The position numbers were made by a program, and so were the translations under genes. A stretch of DNA of 64,000 bases. Source: Pseudomonas benzenivorans. GTDB lineage: Bacteria; Pseudomonadota; Gammaproteobacteria; Pseudomonadales; Pseudomonadaceae. Positions within the stretch are counted from its first letter, which is position 1, and the number at the start of each line of letters is the position of its first letter. The notes below the pieces were generated by a model. The model was given only the letters and a program-made list of their open reading frames with translations. It had not been told where the DNA came from and searched no databases. Below, one piece after another: positions 51,397-60,334 of the stretch. The DNA lies in assembly GCF_900100495.1 (NCBI RefSeq), contig NZ_FNCT01000014.1, positions 62,001 to 126,000 of the forward strand, given 5' to 3'.

Positions 51397-53129
51397 CAGA
51401 TGCGCCCTCCTTTGCCGGCGTTCACTGCAGCGGTCTGCGATTCGACAGGCGGCGGCAAGTCATCCGGGACGATGTTCATCAAGCGCAGCGCCCCGGCCAT
51501 GACCTTGCCGAACACCGGCGCGGAAACCAGGCCGCCATAGTAGGCACCCTCACCCGGCTCATCGATCATCACCACGGCGACGATCCGCGGGTTGTTGATC
51601 GGAGCGACGCCGGCAAAGAACGACCGGTAGGCCTTAGCCACGTAGCCCTTGCTACCGGTGGCCGCCTTGCGCGCGGTACCGCTCTTGCCGCCGACGTGAT
51701 AACCCGGCACCTTGGCCCGCGCTCCGCCGCCGCCGGGTTCCTCGACCACCGCCTGGAGCATGCCGAGGACGGTCTTGGCGATCTGCTGGTCGATGACCTG
51801 CACGGAATCCGGCTTGCGGTCCATGCGCACCATCGACAGGGGGACATTCTTGCCTGCATTGGCCAGCACCGAATAGGCGTGCGCCAACTGCACCGCCGTC
51901 ACCGACAGACCGTAGCCGTAGGCCAGCGTGGCGGTCTCGGCCTGTTTCCAGACCCGGTAGTTGGGCAGGTTGCCGACCCGCTCGCCGGGGAAGCTGAGCC
52001 CGGTGTCCTGGCCCAAGCCCACCTGCTGCATGACGGCATAGATCGGCTCGGCGCCGATATCGAAGGCGACCTTGCTGATGCCGACGTTGCTCGATTTCAT
52101 CAGGATCCCGGTGAGGTTCAGCACACCGCCGCGCGACACGTCGCGAATGGTGTAACGACCGATGCGCAAGGTACCGGACGAGGTATCCACGGTCATTTCC
52201 GGGGTCCAGCGCCCGGTGCCCAGGGCGGCCGCGATGGAGAACGGCTTGACGGTCGAACCCGGCTCGAACACATCGATCATCGCCCGGTTGCGCATGGCCG
52301 CCGGCTGCAGGCTGCGCCGATTGTTCGGGTTGTAGGTCGGCTGGTTGACCATGGCCAAGACCTCGCCGGTCTGCACATCGAGCATGACCAGGCTACCGGC
52401 CTTGGCCCCGAACTCGGTCACCGCGTTGCGCAGCTCGCGGTGGGCCAGGTATTGCAGGCGCAGATCGATGGACAAGGCCAACGCCTTGCCGGCCTTGGCG
52501 TTCTGGGTCACCTGCACATCCTTGATCAGCCGGCCACGGCGGTCCTTGAGCACCTGGCGCTTGCCGGGCACACCGGCCAGCCAATCCTCGAATGCCAGCT
52601 CCATGCCTTCACGGCCACGGTCATCGACATCGGTAAAGCCGACCACATGCGCGGCCACTTCACCGGCCGGGTAGAAACGCCGGAACTCCTCGATGGCATA
52701 CACGCCGGGGACCTTCAGATCGAGGATGCGCTGCCCCTGTTCCGGCGTCAGGCCACGCACCAGGTACATGAATTCGCGCTCGGCATTGGCCTGCAGACGG
52801 GCGGCGAAGGCCTTCGGCTCCTGCCCCAGGGCCGCTGCCAGGCCGGGCCACTGCGCCTTGGCGCCTTGCAGCTCCTTACCGTTGGCCCACAGGGTGGTGA
52901 CCGGAGTGCTCACCGCCAGCGGCTCGCCATTGCGATCGGTGATCAGGCCGCGGTGCGCCGGAATCGGGATATGCCGCACGCTGCGTGCATCGCCATGCGC
53001 CTTGAGGAAGTCGTGGTCGAACACCTGCAGGTCGACGATACGCCAGGCAATCGCCCCGACCATCAGCGCCAGCAGCAGCAGGACCAGGCGGAAGCGCCAG
53101 GGATACAGCGCGCCTTCGAGCCTGATCAT
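51396..53129 (-). CDS. ftsI: Septal transpeptidase FtsI (PBP3)
   Basis: A 577-residue class B penicillin-binding protein that cross-links septal peptidoglycan with FtsW. One N-terminal helix (about 14-34) is followed by a pedestal domain and the transpeptidase domain with the motifs STVKPF (SxxK), SSN and KSGTAR. In P. aeruginosa this protein is a main beta-lactam target. The ATG at 53129 overlaps the ftsL stop (ATGA). Confidence 0.97.
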   Translation of the reverse strand: MIRLEGALYPWRFRLVLLLLALMVGAIAWRIVDLQVFDHDFLKAHGDARSVRHIPIPAHRGLITDRNGEPLAVSTPVTTLWANGKELQGAKAQWPGLAAALGQEPKAFAARLQANAEREFMYLVRGLTPEQGQRILDLKVPGVYAIEEFRRFYPAGEVAAHVVGFTDVDDRGREGMELAFEDWLAGVPGKRQVLKDRRGRLIKDVQVTQNAKAGKALALSIDLRLQYLAHRELRNAVTEFGAKAGSLVMLDVQTGEVLAMVNQPTYNPNNRRSLQPAAMRNRAMIDVFEPGSTVKPFSIAAALGTGRWTPEMTVDTSSGTLRIGRYTIRDVSRGGVLNLTGILMKSSNVGISKVAFDIGAEPIYAVMQQVGLGQDTGLSFPGERVGNLPNYRVWKQAETATLAYGYGLSVTAVQLAHAYSVLANAGKNVPLSMVRMDRKPDSVQVIDQQIAKTVLGMLQAVVEEPGGGGARAKVPGYHVGGKSGTARKAATGSKGYVAKAYRSFFAGVAPINNPRIVAVVMIDEPGEGAYYGGLVSAPVFGKVMAGALRLMNIVPDDLPPPVESQTAAVNAGKGGRI

Positions 53130-53419
53130 GGCGCCACCATGCGCACTTCGGCGGCTTCGGGAATGCGCATGTCCAGCTGTTCGCTGGCCAGGGTTTCGAT
53201 GCGGCTGTGCGCCGTCCAGGTACTCTGCTCGAGGATCAGACGCCCCCATTCGGCCTGGGCCCTGTCGCGCACGCTCAACTCGGCATACAGCTCGTTGAGC
53301 AACTGACGATTCCAATGGGCGCTGTAGGACACCGCCAGTGCCGAGCCGAGCACGGCGAGGAACAGCACCAGCAGCAACAAGCTGCCGCTCGGCAAAGGCT
53401 TGGCGAATACGGCGCTCAT
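53126..53419 (-). CDS. ftsL: Cell division protein FtsL
   Basis: A 97-residue bitopic protein with one helix (about residues 12-30) and a periplasmic leucine-zipper-like coiled coil with which it joins FtsB and FtsQ. Length and position between rsmH and ftsI fit the family. Overlaps both neighbours by 4 nt. Confidence 0.93.
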   Translation of the reverse strand: MSAVFAKPLPSGSLLLLVLFLAVLGSALAVSYSAHWNRQLLNELYAELSVRDRAQAEWGRLILEQSTWTAHSRIETLASEQLDMRIPEAAEVRMVAP

Positions 53420-54357
53420 CGCACTTTCTCCGCCACACGCATCACCGCACTGCGCGAGCGCGGGTTGGCTTTCAATTCGGCGTCGGAAGCGTACTGCGGC
53501 TTGCCGATCAACTTCAGGCGCGGCTCGAAGGCCTTGGGGATGATCGGCAGGTCGCGCGGCAACTTGTCCTGCTCGCCCTTGGCGTGCTTGCGCATGAACT
53601 GCTTGACGATGCGGTCTTCCAGGGAGTGGAAGCTGATCACCACCAGCCGACCGCCCACCTCGAGGGCTTCCAGCGCGGCATCGAGGCCGTGCTGCAGGTC
53701 GCCGAGCTCGTTATTGATGTAAATGCGCAAGCCCTGAAAGGCGCGGGTCGCCGGATTCTTGCCTTTCTCCCAGGCCGGATTGGCCACGGTCAGCACTTGC
53801 GCCAGGTCGGCGGTGCGCTCGAACGGCTGCTCGGCACGGCGCAGCACCACGGCACGGGCCATGCGCTTGGCGAAGCGCTCTTCGCCGTATTCCTTGAACA
53901 CCCGGGCGATCTCGTCCTCGCTGGCGCTGGCGATCCACTGCGCCGCGCTGACGCCGCGGGTCGGATCCATGCGCATGTCCAGCGGGCCGTCGTTGAGGAA
54001 ACTGAAGCCACGCTCGGCATCGTCCAGTTGCGGCGACGACACGCCGAGATCCAGGAGGATGCCGCTGACCTTGCCAGCCAGGTCGCGGACAGCCACTTCC
54101 TCGCCGAGTTCCGCAAAACTGCGCTGCACAACGACAAAGCGGCCGTCTTCGGCCGCCAGCTCATTCCCCGTCGCAATCGCCAAGGGGTCTTTATCGAACC
54201 CCAACAACCGGCCGTCCGGCCCGAGCCGCTCAAGGATCAGCCGGCTGTGCCCGCCGCGGCCGAAGGTCCCATCCAGGTAGCAGCCATCCGCCCGCACGGC
54301 CAACCCCTCGACGGCCTCGTCGAGCAGTACGGTGATATGGCGAAACTCGCTGGTCAT
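53416..54357 (-). CDS. rsmH: 16S rRNA m4C1402 methyltransferase RsmH
   Basis: A 313-residue enzyme (MraW) methylating N4 of C1402 in 16S rRNA; RsmI, encoded just across rnpB, adds the 2'-O-methyl to the same base. The SAM motif DGTFGRGGHSRLIL and the C-terminal RSRSAVMRVAEKV are typical. ATG 54357 gives the length of P. aeruginosa RsmH; a GTG two codons earlier overlaps the mraZ stop and is an alternative. Confidence 0.96.
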   Translation of the reverse strand: MTSEFRHITVLLDEAVEGLAVRADGCYLDGTFGRGGHSRLILERLGPDGRLLGFDKDPLAIATGNELAAEDGRFVVVQRSFAELGEEVAVRDLAGKVSGILLDLGVSSPQLDDAERGFSFLNDGPLDMRMDPTRGVSAAQWIASASEDEIARVFKEYGEERFAKRMARAVVLRRAEQPFERTADLAQVLTVANPAWEKGKNPATRAFQGLRIYINNELGDLQHGLDAALEALEVGGRLVVISFHSLEDRIVKQFMRKHAKGEQDKLPRDLPIIPKAFEPRLKLIGKPQYASDAELKANPRSRSAVMRVAEKVR

Positions 54358-54359
54358 AG

Positions 54360-54815
54360 TCACAGGATCAGGTCACGTAGTTCGTCGGACAAAGCACCCG
54401 GCTGCTTGATGGCGGCCAGATCGGCATCGGCCACGGCATTCCAGGCATCTTCGTCCCACAGTTGAAATTTGTTCAGCTGGCCGACCAGCATCGCGCGTTT
54501 ATCCAACCTGGCGTACTCGCGCAGGCGCGGCGGCACCAGGAAGCGACCGCTGGCGTCCAACTCGAGGTCGACGGCATTACCGATCAGCAAGCGCTGCAAG
54601 CGGCGGTTTTCCTCACGAAAAGACGCCAGTTCGCGCAATTTGTTCTCGATCAGCTCCCACTCGGCTAGCGGGTAGACACAGAGGCAAGGGTCGATGGCAT
54701 CGATGGTGACGATGAGCTGGCCTGCACAACGCGAAACGAGCTCGTCCCGATACCTACTTGGCATCGCGAGTCGCCCTTTGGCGTCGAGACTGATGGCGTT
54801 AGCTCCGCGAAACAC
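54360..54815 (-). CDS. mraZ: Transcriptional regulator MraZ
   Basis: A 151-residue protein with two AbrB-like SpoVT folds (residues 1-55 and 75-130), seen in DAKGRLAMPSRYRDEL and DASGRFLVPPRLREYA. It binds GTGG-type repeats in its own promoter and represses the dcw operon. The start is GTG 54815, with GGAG 8 nt upstream; no ATG fits. First gene of the cluster. Confidence 0.96.
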   Translation of the reverse strand: MFRGANAISLDAKGRLAMPSRYRDELVSRCAGQLIVTIDAIDPCLCVYPLAEWELIENKLRELASFREENRRLQRLLIGNAVDLELDASGRFLVPPRLREYARLDKRAMLVGQLNKFQLWDEDAWNAVADADLAAIKQPGALSDELRDLIL

Positions 54816-54845
54816 GGCTGCGCTCCCTTGAATTAGCTATCCATG

Positions 54846-54880
54846 CCCAAAAAAACCCACTTCATGCCACTTTTTACCAC
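54846..54880 (-). promoter_or_regulatory. MraZ operator (direct-repeat array)
   Basis: On the minus strand GTGG recurs every 10 bases (54877-54880, 54867-54870, 54857-54860), and a degenerate fourth unit (TTGGG) follows near 54846-54850. MraZ is known to bind tandem GTGG repeats with this spacing between promoter and start codon. Confidence 0.75.
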
Positions 54881-54888
54881 CTGCGCAC

Positions 54889-54918
54889 ACTATAGGAACG
54901 CGCACGCCCCACCGTCAA
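54889..54918 (-). promoter_or_regulatory. Promoter of the dcw operon (Pmra)
   Basis: TTGACG (54913-54918) and TATAGT (54889-54894) on the minus strand, spacer 18. The predicted start of transcription is next to the first MraZ repeat, so bound MraZ would block it. Confidence 0.6.
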
Positions 54919-55123
54919 GGCGACCCGGAAGGGAAAAATCCTTATAGAACGGCGATTTAGCGAATTAAGGAGGGGCTAAAACGAAGCTTTGCGAGGGACC
55001 TTCAAGATAAAACTTAGTCCGCACAATAAGCTGAACCACATACTTAAAGTGATTTGTTAAGAGTAAGATTTTTTCGGTATAGAAAAGCGAGGTCAAAGGC
55101 AAAGCGGATAGAAGGAAAAGGTG
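54919..55123. other. AT-rich gap between Pmra and rnpB
   Basis: About 200 nt, more AT-rich than its surroundings, without a supported gene. It should contain the rnpB transcription end, yet I see only a weak pyrimidine stretch (CCTTTTCCTTC) just past the RNA on the minus strand. Confidence 0.5.
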
Positions 55124-55480
55124 GAGAGTCGATCTGTAAGCCGGGTTCTGTCGAGGACAGTCATTCCTCTACGACGTACATCACTGCACGCCTTTAGCAA
55201 CCTACCCGGTTCCAGCGCGGGCCACGCCAATGGAACCCTATTTGGTCTTGCTCCGAGTGGGGTTTGCCTAGCCACGGACTGTTACCAGCCGTGCGGTGCG
55301 CTCTTACCGCACCTTTTCACCCTTACCGGCGCCGAAACGCTTAGGCGGTAATTTTCTGTGGCACTTTCCGTAGGCTCACGCCTCCCAGGCGTTACCTGGC
55401 ACTCCGCCCTATGGAGCCCGGACTTTCCTCCCCCGCATCTCGCAGAACGAAACACGGCAGCGACTGTCCGATCGACTCTC
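55124..55480 (-). ncRNA. rnpB: RNase P RNA (M1 RNA)
   Basis: About 357 nt. The 5' end AGAGTCGAT pairs with the 3' end ATCGACTCT (helix P1). The conserved core GAGGAAAGTCCGGGCTCC is at the 5' side, AGGGTGAAAAGGTGCGGTAA and ACAGAACCCGGCTTACAG are further conserved parts. It processes the 5' ends of tRNAs. Exact ends are set from P1 and may be off by a few nt. It lies between mraZ and rsmI, as in P. aeruginosa. Confidence 0.95.
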
Positions 55481-55519
55481 CGCCGCCAAGGTTAGCGGTA
55501 CGCGCGACGGAGAACAAGC

Positions 55520-56392
55520 TCAGGCGTCCTTCTGCCGCGCTAAAGCCAGTTGGTAGAGCAGATTCTTGCGCACCCCGGTGATCTCCGCGGCCAGCGCGGC
55601 CGCGCGCTTGAGTGGCATCTCCGCAAGCAGCAGATCGAGCACGCGCAGCGCCTCGGCGCTGACCACCGCATCGCCTTCCGGCGCCTGCCAACCCGCCACC
55701 AACACCACGCATTCGCCGCGCTGCTGATTGGCGTCGGCCGCCACCCAGGCAGACAACTCCGCCAGCGGCAAGCCCTTGAGCGTCTCGAAGGTCTTGCTCA
55801 GCTCGCGAGCCAGCAGTGCCTGGCGCTCGCCGCCGAATACCGCACGCATGTCCTCCAGGCACTCGAGAATGCGATGGGGCGCCTCATAGAAGATCAGCGT
55901 GCGCGGCTCCTCCTTTACCTGTTCCAGACGCGCGCGACGCGCCACGGCCTTGGCCGGCAGGAAACCCTCGAAAATGAACCGGTCGGACGGCAAGCCGGCA
56001 GCCGACAGCGCCGCAATCAGGGCACAGGCGCCGGGCACCGGCACCACCGCGATCCCCGCCGCGCGCGCCTGGCGCACCAGGTGATAGCCAGGATCGGAGA
56101 TCAACGGCGTGCCGGCATCGGAAATCAGCGCCACGTCCTCGCCAGCCAGCAGCCGCGCGAGAAACCGCCCACCCTCGTCGCGCTCGTTGTGCTCATGACA
56201 GGCCGCCAGCGGCGTGCCGATGCCGAAGTGCTGCATCAAGCGCGCCGAATGACGGGTGTCCTCCGCGGCGATCAAGGCCACGTCCCTGAGCACCTTGAGC
56301 GCACGCGCGCTGATGTCGTCCAGGTTGCCAATCGGCGTGGCGACCACATAAAGGGTGCCAGGGGCGGGATTCGGAGCACCGGGAGCGGTCAC
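55520..56392 (-). CDS. rsmI: 16S rRNA 2'-O-ribose C1402 methyltransferase RsmI
   Basis: A 290-residue tetrapyrrole-methylase-fold enzyme. VVATPIGNLDDISARAL, AAEDTRHSARLM and LISDAGTPLISDPG are signatures. The start is placed at GTG 56392, which has GAAGAGG upstream and gives the usual length; ATGs at 56425 and 56440 lie in the same frame, but a TACAAT box at 56424-56429 would put the transcript start after them. Confidence 0.93.
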   Translation of the reverse strand: MTAPGAPNPAPGTLYVVATPIGNLDDISARALKVLRDVALIAAEDTRHSARLMQHFGIGTPLAACHEHNERDEGGRFLARLLAGEDVALISDAGTPLISDPGYHLVRQARAAGIAVVPVPGACALIAALSAAGLPSDRFIFEGFLPAKAVARRARLEQVKEEPRTLIFYEAPHRILECLEDMRAVFGGERQALLARELSKTFETLKGLPLAELSAWVAADANQQRGECVVLVAGWQAPEGDAVVSAEALRVLDLLLAEMPLKRAAALAAEITGVRKNLLYQLALARQKDA

Positions 56393-56423
56393 AGCACAAG
56401 CCTCTTCAGTCGCGAAAGCGCGC

Positions 56424-56479
56424 ATTGTAGCCCGTTTCACAGCATCGACATCGCACCACCGTCAGGGCTTGGGTACAAT
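56424..56479. promoter_or_regulatory. Divergent -10 boxes for rsmI and lpoA
   Basis: TACAAT is present on the minus strand at 56424-56429 (towards rsmI) and on the plus strand at 56474-56479 (towards lpoA). The -35 regions are weak in both cases. Confidence 0.45.
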
Positions 56480-56515
56480 TCGCCGCTCATTGGATCAAGT
56501 ATCAGGAACGCTTAC

Positions 56516-58327
56516 ATGATCGCCTGCCTGCGCCCGCTCTCCGCCCTTTGCCTTGCCGGCCTGCTGGTCGCCTGCGCCAGCCCGCCCTCCTCGACCCTGG
56601 GCGAACTGCCGCGCACCCCGGAAGCCAGTATCGAGCAGTTGCTGCAACAAGCCGGCGACAGCCCGTCCGAAGAGGCGAACCTGCTGCGGTTGTCGGCCGC
56701 CGACCTGGCCTACCGGCAGAAAAAATTCGGGCGCGCCGCCAGCATTCTCGACCTGGTAAAGCTGGACGACCTGAAACCCGCCCAGCAGGTCTACGCCAGC
56801 ACCCTGGCCGCCGAGCTGGCGCTGGCGCGCGATATGCCCAAGGCCGCGCTGAAGGCCCTCGCCCATCCCAGCCTGGCACGCCTGGCCGAACTGCCTGTCG
56901 AGCAGCAAGTGCGCACCCAGCTGGCCCGCGCCGCGGCCCTGCAGGAAGACGGGCAAACCCTCGCGGCAGCCCAGGAGCGGATATTCATCGCCCCCCTGCT
57001 GCACGACCAGGCCGCCGCGAACAACCACGCAACCATCTGGACACTGGTCGCCAGCCTGCCAGACGAGCAACTGCAAGCCGCTGGCGATAGCGATCTCGCC
57101 GGCTGGCTGGCGCTGGCCCGCGCCGCGAAGACCACCGGCACCCTGCAACAGCAGCAGGCGGCCATCGACGACTGGCGCGCACGCCACCCGGGACACCCCG
57201 CCGCCCTGTCGCTGCCGGAATCCCTGAGCAAACTGCAGGAGCTGTCCAGCCAACCGCTGACCGAAATCGCCCTGCTGCTGCCACAGGAAGGCCAGCTCGC
57301 GGCCGTGGCCCGCGCCTTGCGCGACGGCTTTCTCGCGGCGCACTACCAGGCGCAGCAGGCCGGGCAGAAGCCGCCGAACATTCAGTTCTATGACAGTTCG
57401 CGCCTGCGCTCGATGGACGAGTTCTACCAACAGGCTCAAGCCGCTGGCGTGCAACTGGTCATCGGCCCGCTGGAAAAGCCGCTGGTCACCCAGCTCGGCG
57501 CGCGCGAGCAATTGCCGATCACCACCCTGGCCCTGAATTACAGCGAAACCAGCCAGGAAGGTCCCGCGCAACTGTTCCAGTTCGGCCTGGCCGCCGAGGA
57601 CGAAGCCCGCGAAGCGGCGCGCCGCGCCTGGGCCGACGGCATGCGCCGAGCCGTCGCCCTGGTCCCGCGCGGCGAATGGGGCGACCGCGTGCTGGCTGCC
57701 TTCCGCCAGAGCTGGCAAGCCGCCGGCGGCAGCCTGATTGCCGCCGAGCATGTCGACCAACCCGTCGAATTGGCGCGGCAGATCGCCGAGCTGTTCCAGC
57801 TGCGCCAGAGCGAAGCGCGCGCCAAGAAACTGCAGAACACCCTGGGCGTCGCCGTGGCGGCCCAGCCGGCCCGGCGCCAGGACGTCGACTTCATCTTCCT
57901 CGCCGCCACTCCGCAGCAGGCCCAGCAGATCAAGCCGACCCTGGCCTTTCAATATGCCGGCGACGTGCCGGTCTACGCGACCTCGCACCTGTTTACCGGC
58001 AACCATGACCCGGCGCAGTACCTGGACATGAACGGCATTCGCTTTTGCGAAACCCCGTGGCTGCTGGACAGCAACGATCCACTGCGCCAACAGGTCGCCA
58101 GCCAGTGGCCGCAGGCTGGTGGCAGCCTCGGTCGACTCTATGCCATGGGCGTCGACGCCTATCGCCTGGCACCGCGCCTGAATCAGCTCAAGGCGCTACC
58201 GGACACCCGGCTCGACGGCCTGTCCGGCAGCCTCAGCCTGAACCCGGCGCAACGCATCGAACGCCAGCTGCCCTGGGCCGAATTCCGCGATGGTCGGGTG
58301 CAGCGCCTGCCCGACACGTTCAATTGA
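56516..58327 (+). CDS. lpoA: Penicillin-binding protein activator lipoprotein LpoA
   Basis: A 603-residue outer-membrane lipoprotein. The signal peptide ends in LLVACAS, with the lipidated Cys near residue 20. The N-terminal half is helical TPR-like; the C-terminal half has a periplasmic-binding-protein fold (IALLLPQEGQLAAVARALRDGF). In P. aeruginosa LpoA activates PBP1a. ATG 56516 has AGGAA upstream. It overlaps yraN by 4 nt. Confidence 0.93.
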   Translation: MIACLRPLSALCLAGLLVACASPPSSTLGELPRTPEASIEQLLQQAGDSPSEEANLLRLSAADLAYRQKKFGRAASILDLVKLDDLKPAQQVYASTLAAELALARDMPKAALKALAHPSLARLAELPVEQQVRTQLARAAALQEDGQTLAAAQERIFIAPLLHDQAAANNHATIWTLVASLPDEQLQAAGDSDLAGWLALARAAKTTGTLQQQQAAIDDWRARHPGHPAALSLPESLSKLQELSSQPLTEIALLLPQEGQLAAVARALRDGFLAAHYQAQQAGQKPPNIQFYDSSRLRSMDEFYQQAQAAGVQLVIGPLEKPLVTQLGAREQLPITTLALNYSETSQEGPAQLFQFGLAAEDEAREAARRAWADGMRRAVALVPRGEWGDRVLAAFRQSWQAAGGSLIAAEHVDQPVELARQIAELFQLRQSEARAKKLQNTLGVAVAAQPARRQDVDFIFLAATPQQAQQIKPTLAFQYAGDVPVYATSHLFTGNHDPAQYLDMNGIRFCETPWLLDSNDPLRQQVASQWPQAGGSLGRLYAMGVDAYRLAPRLNQLKALPDTRLDGLSGSLSLNPAQRIERQLPWAEFRDGRVQRLPDTFN

Positions 58328-58698
58328 GCGATCGCGGCAACACGCAAAGCAGCGGCCAAGCAGCCGAGGCGCAGGCTCGCCAGCATCTGGAGCGGCAGGG
58401 GTTGCGCCTCCTGGCGCAGAACTGGCGCTGCCGCCGCGGCGAGCTCGATCTGGTCATGCTCGACGCCGATACAGTAGTATTCGTCGAGGTCCGCTACCGG
58501 CGGTATGCCGCCTGGGGCGGCGCAATCGAGAGCGTGGATGCGCGCAAGCGCGAGAAACTCACGACTGCCGCCATGCACTTCCTGCAGCAGGAATCGCGCT
58601 GGGCCAAGCACCCATGCCGCTTTGACGTGATCGCCATCAATGCCGAAGGCAATTCGCCCGCGCAACTGAGCTGGATTCAAAACGCCTTTGATACCTGA
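58324..58698 (+). CDS. yraN: YraN-family (UPF0102) nuclease-like protein
   Basis: A 124-residue protein with a restriction-endonuclease-like core: NWRCRRGELDLVMLDADTVVFVEVRYR, then KREKLTTAAMHFL. The function is not settled; DNA recombination or repair is suggested by the fold. No ATG is available: a TTG at 58324 overlaps the lpoA stop (TTGA) and gives the family length. There is no clear ribosome site, so translation probably depends on lpoA. Confidence 0.88.
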   Translation: MSDRGNTQSSGQAAEAQARQHLERQGLRLLAQNWRCRRGELDLVMLDADTVVFVEVRYRRYAAWGGAIESVDARKREKLTTAAMHFLQQESRWAKHPCRFDVIAINAEGNSPAQLSWIQNAFDT

Positions 58699-58728
58699 AC
58701 AGGCACCACACTGAAGGTCATATCTCCA

Positions 58729-59322
58729 ATGGACATGCAAGCCCGTATCCGCCAGCTGTTCCAAGCCAGCATCGAAACCAAGCAACAGGCCATGGACGTG
58801 CTCGTTCCGTTCATCGAGCAAGGTAGCCAGGCCATGGTCCAGGCGCTGCTCAGCGAGGGCAAGATTCTCTCCTGCGGCAACGGCGGCTCGGCCGGCGATG
58901 CCCAGCACTTTTCCTCCGAACTGCTCAACCGCTTCGAACGCGAGCGTCCCAGCCTGCCGGCCATCGCCCTGACCACCGACAGTTCGACCATCACCTCGAT
59001 CGCCAACGACTACAGCTACAACGAGGTGTTCTCCAAGCAGATCCGCGCACTCGGCCAGCCGGGTGACGTACTCCTGGCGATCTCCACCAGCGGCAACTCG
59101 GCCAACGTGATCCAGGCGATCCAGGCCGCCCATGACCGCGAGATGACCGTGGTGGCCCTCACCGGTCGCGATGGCGGCGGCATGGCCTCGCTGCTGCTGC
59201 CGGAAGACGTGGAGATCCGCGTGCCGTCGAAAGTCACCGCGCGCATCCAGGAAGTGCACCTGCTGGCGATTCATTGCCTGTGCGACCTGATCGACCGCCA
59301 ACTGTTTGGGAGTGAAGAATGA
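58729..59322 (+). CDS. gmhA: SIS-domain phosphosugar isomerase (GmhA/DiaA type)
   Basis: A 197-residue sugar isomerase-fold protein: SCGNGGSAGDAQHFSSELLNRF and AISTSGNSANVIQAI are the SIS phosphosugar motifs, with Glu and His (HFSSEL; EVHLLAIH) at the places needed for sedoheptulose-7-phosphate isomerisation to heptose for LPS. Genes at this place next to yraN and dolP are also called diaA (DnaA initiator-associating) in E. coli; the residues seen favour GmhA, but both names are used. It overlaps dolP by 4 nt. Confidence 0.85.
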   Translation: MDMQARIRQLFQASIETKQQAMDVLVPFIEQGSQAMVQALLSEGKILSCGNGGSAGDAQHFSSELLNRFERERPSLPAIALTTDSSTITSIANDYSYNEVFSKQIRALGQPGDVLLAISTSGNSANVIQAIQAAHDREMTVVALTGRDGGGMASLLLPEDVEIRVPSKVTARIQEVHLLAIHCLCDLIDRQLFGSEE

Positions 59323-59852
59323 CCCGTTCCCCGCTGATCCTTGCCGTCCTGGCATTTTCCCTGATGTTTGCCGGCTGCGGCAGCCGCAGCATCGGCAATA
59401 AAATCGATGACCAGTTCATCGCCCCCGAAGTCGACGCGAATATCGCCCGCGCCCATGTCGACCTGACCAGCCCCACCTCGCACATCGTGGTCACCAGCTA
59501 CAACGGCGTGGTGCTGCTCGCCGGCCAGACCCCGCGCAGCGACCTGAAAGCCACCGCCGAACAGGCGGCGCGCAAGGTCCAGGGCGTCAGCAAGGTGCAT
59601 AACGAGCTGCAGGTACTGCAACCCACCTCCCTGCTGGCGCGCAGCAACGACTCCTTGCTGACCGCCAAGATCAAGGCGCAGATGGTCGCCGACGCCAGCG
59701 TACCCGGCTCGCGCATCAAGGTGATCACCGAGAACGGCATCGTCTACCTGCTCGGTATCGTCTCCCACCAGGAAGCCAATCGCGCCACCAACCTGGTGCA
59801 GAGCGTTTCCGGCGTGCAGAAGATCGTCAAGCTGTTCCAATACACCGACTGA
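59319..59852 (+). CDS. dolP: BON-domain outer-membrane lipoprotein DolP (YraP)
   Basis: A 177-residue lipoprotein; the lipobox LMFAGC puts Cys near residue 20. Two BON domains follow (about 45-110 and 120-175; HIVVTSYNGVVLLAGQT and SRIKVITENGIVYLLG). DolP supports outer-membrane integrity in E. coli. Overlaps the SIS gene (ATGA) and is followed by a terminator, ending the lpoA-yraN-gmhA-dolP run. Confidence 0.92.
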   Translation: MTRSPLILAVLAFSLMFAGCGSRSIGNKIDDQFIAPEVDANIARAHVDLTSPTSHIVVTSYNGVVLLAGQTPRSDLKATAEQAARKVQGVSKVHNELQVLQPTSLLARSNDSLLTAKIKAQMVADASVPGSRIKVITENGIVYLLGIVSHQEANRATNLVQSVSGVQKIVKLFQYTD

Positions 59853-59866
59853 CTGCCTTCCGGCAC

Positions 59867-59897
59867 AAAAAAAGGCGATCCACGGATCGCCTTTTTT
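59867..59897. terminator. Bidirectional terminator between dolP and sspB
   Basis: Stem of A/GGCGATC against GATCGCC/T with A run 59867-59873 on one side and T run 59892-59897 on the other, between convergent genes. Confidence 0.88.
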
Positions 59898-59900
59898 CGT

Positions 59901-60317
59901 TCACTTGACCACTTTCAGGGCGGGCCGCCGACCACTCGGCCTGGGCGGCTCGCCACCTGACGGCCCCCGATCGTCCGGCCCCTCGCCATCCTCGTCATCC
60001 GGCACCGGCGGCTCCAGGTCGAAGACCATGCCCTGGCCGTTCTCCCGCGCATAAATCGCCAGCACCGCCGCCGTTGGAATATACAGGCTGTGCGCCACGC
60101 CGCCGAAACGCCCCTCGAAGCTCACCGCCTCGTTATCCATGTGCAGGTGGCGCACCGCGCTCGGCGCGACATTGAGGACGATCTGCCCGTCGCTGGCGAA
60201 GCCAGGCGGCACCTGTACGCCGGGAAACTCGGCATTGACCAGCAGGTGCGGGGTGCAGTCGTTGTCGACGATCCACTCGTAGAGGGCGCGAACCAGATAG
60301 GGACGACTAGAGTTCAT
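59901..60317 (-). CDS. sspB: ClpXP adaptor SspB
   Basis: A 138-residue protein that delivers ssrA-tagged peptides to ClpXP. The N-terminal domain (RPYLVRALYEWIVDNDCTPHLLVNA) is the dimeric tag-binding fold; the flexible acidic linker ends in the ClpX-binding tail RPALKVVK. ATG 60317 has GAGGAGG. It is 17 nt after sspA. Confidence 0.95.
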   Translation of the reverse strand: MNSSRPYLVRALYEWIVDNDCTPHLLVNAEFPGVQVPPGFASDGQIVLNVAPSAVRHLHMDNEAVSFEGRFGGVAHSLYIPTAAVLAIYARENGQGMVFDLEPPVPDDEDGEGPDDRGPSGGEPPRPSGRRPALKVVK

Positions 60318-60334
60318 CGAAGCCTCCTCAAGCA

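Noticed and set aside
55550..56515. Upstream extension of the lpoA frame through the rsmI gene
   Set aside because: It is antisense to rsmI; the lipoprotein signal begins at 56516.
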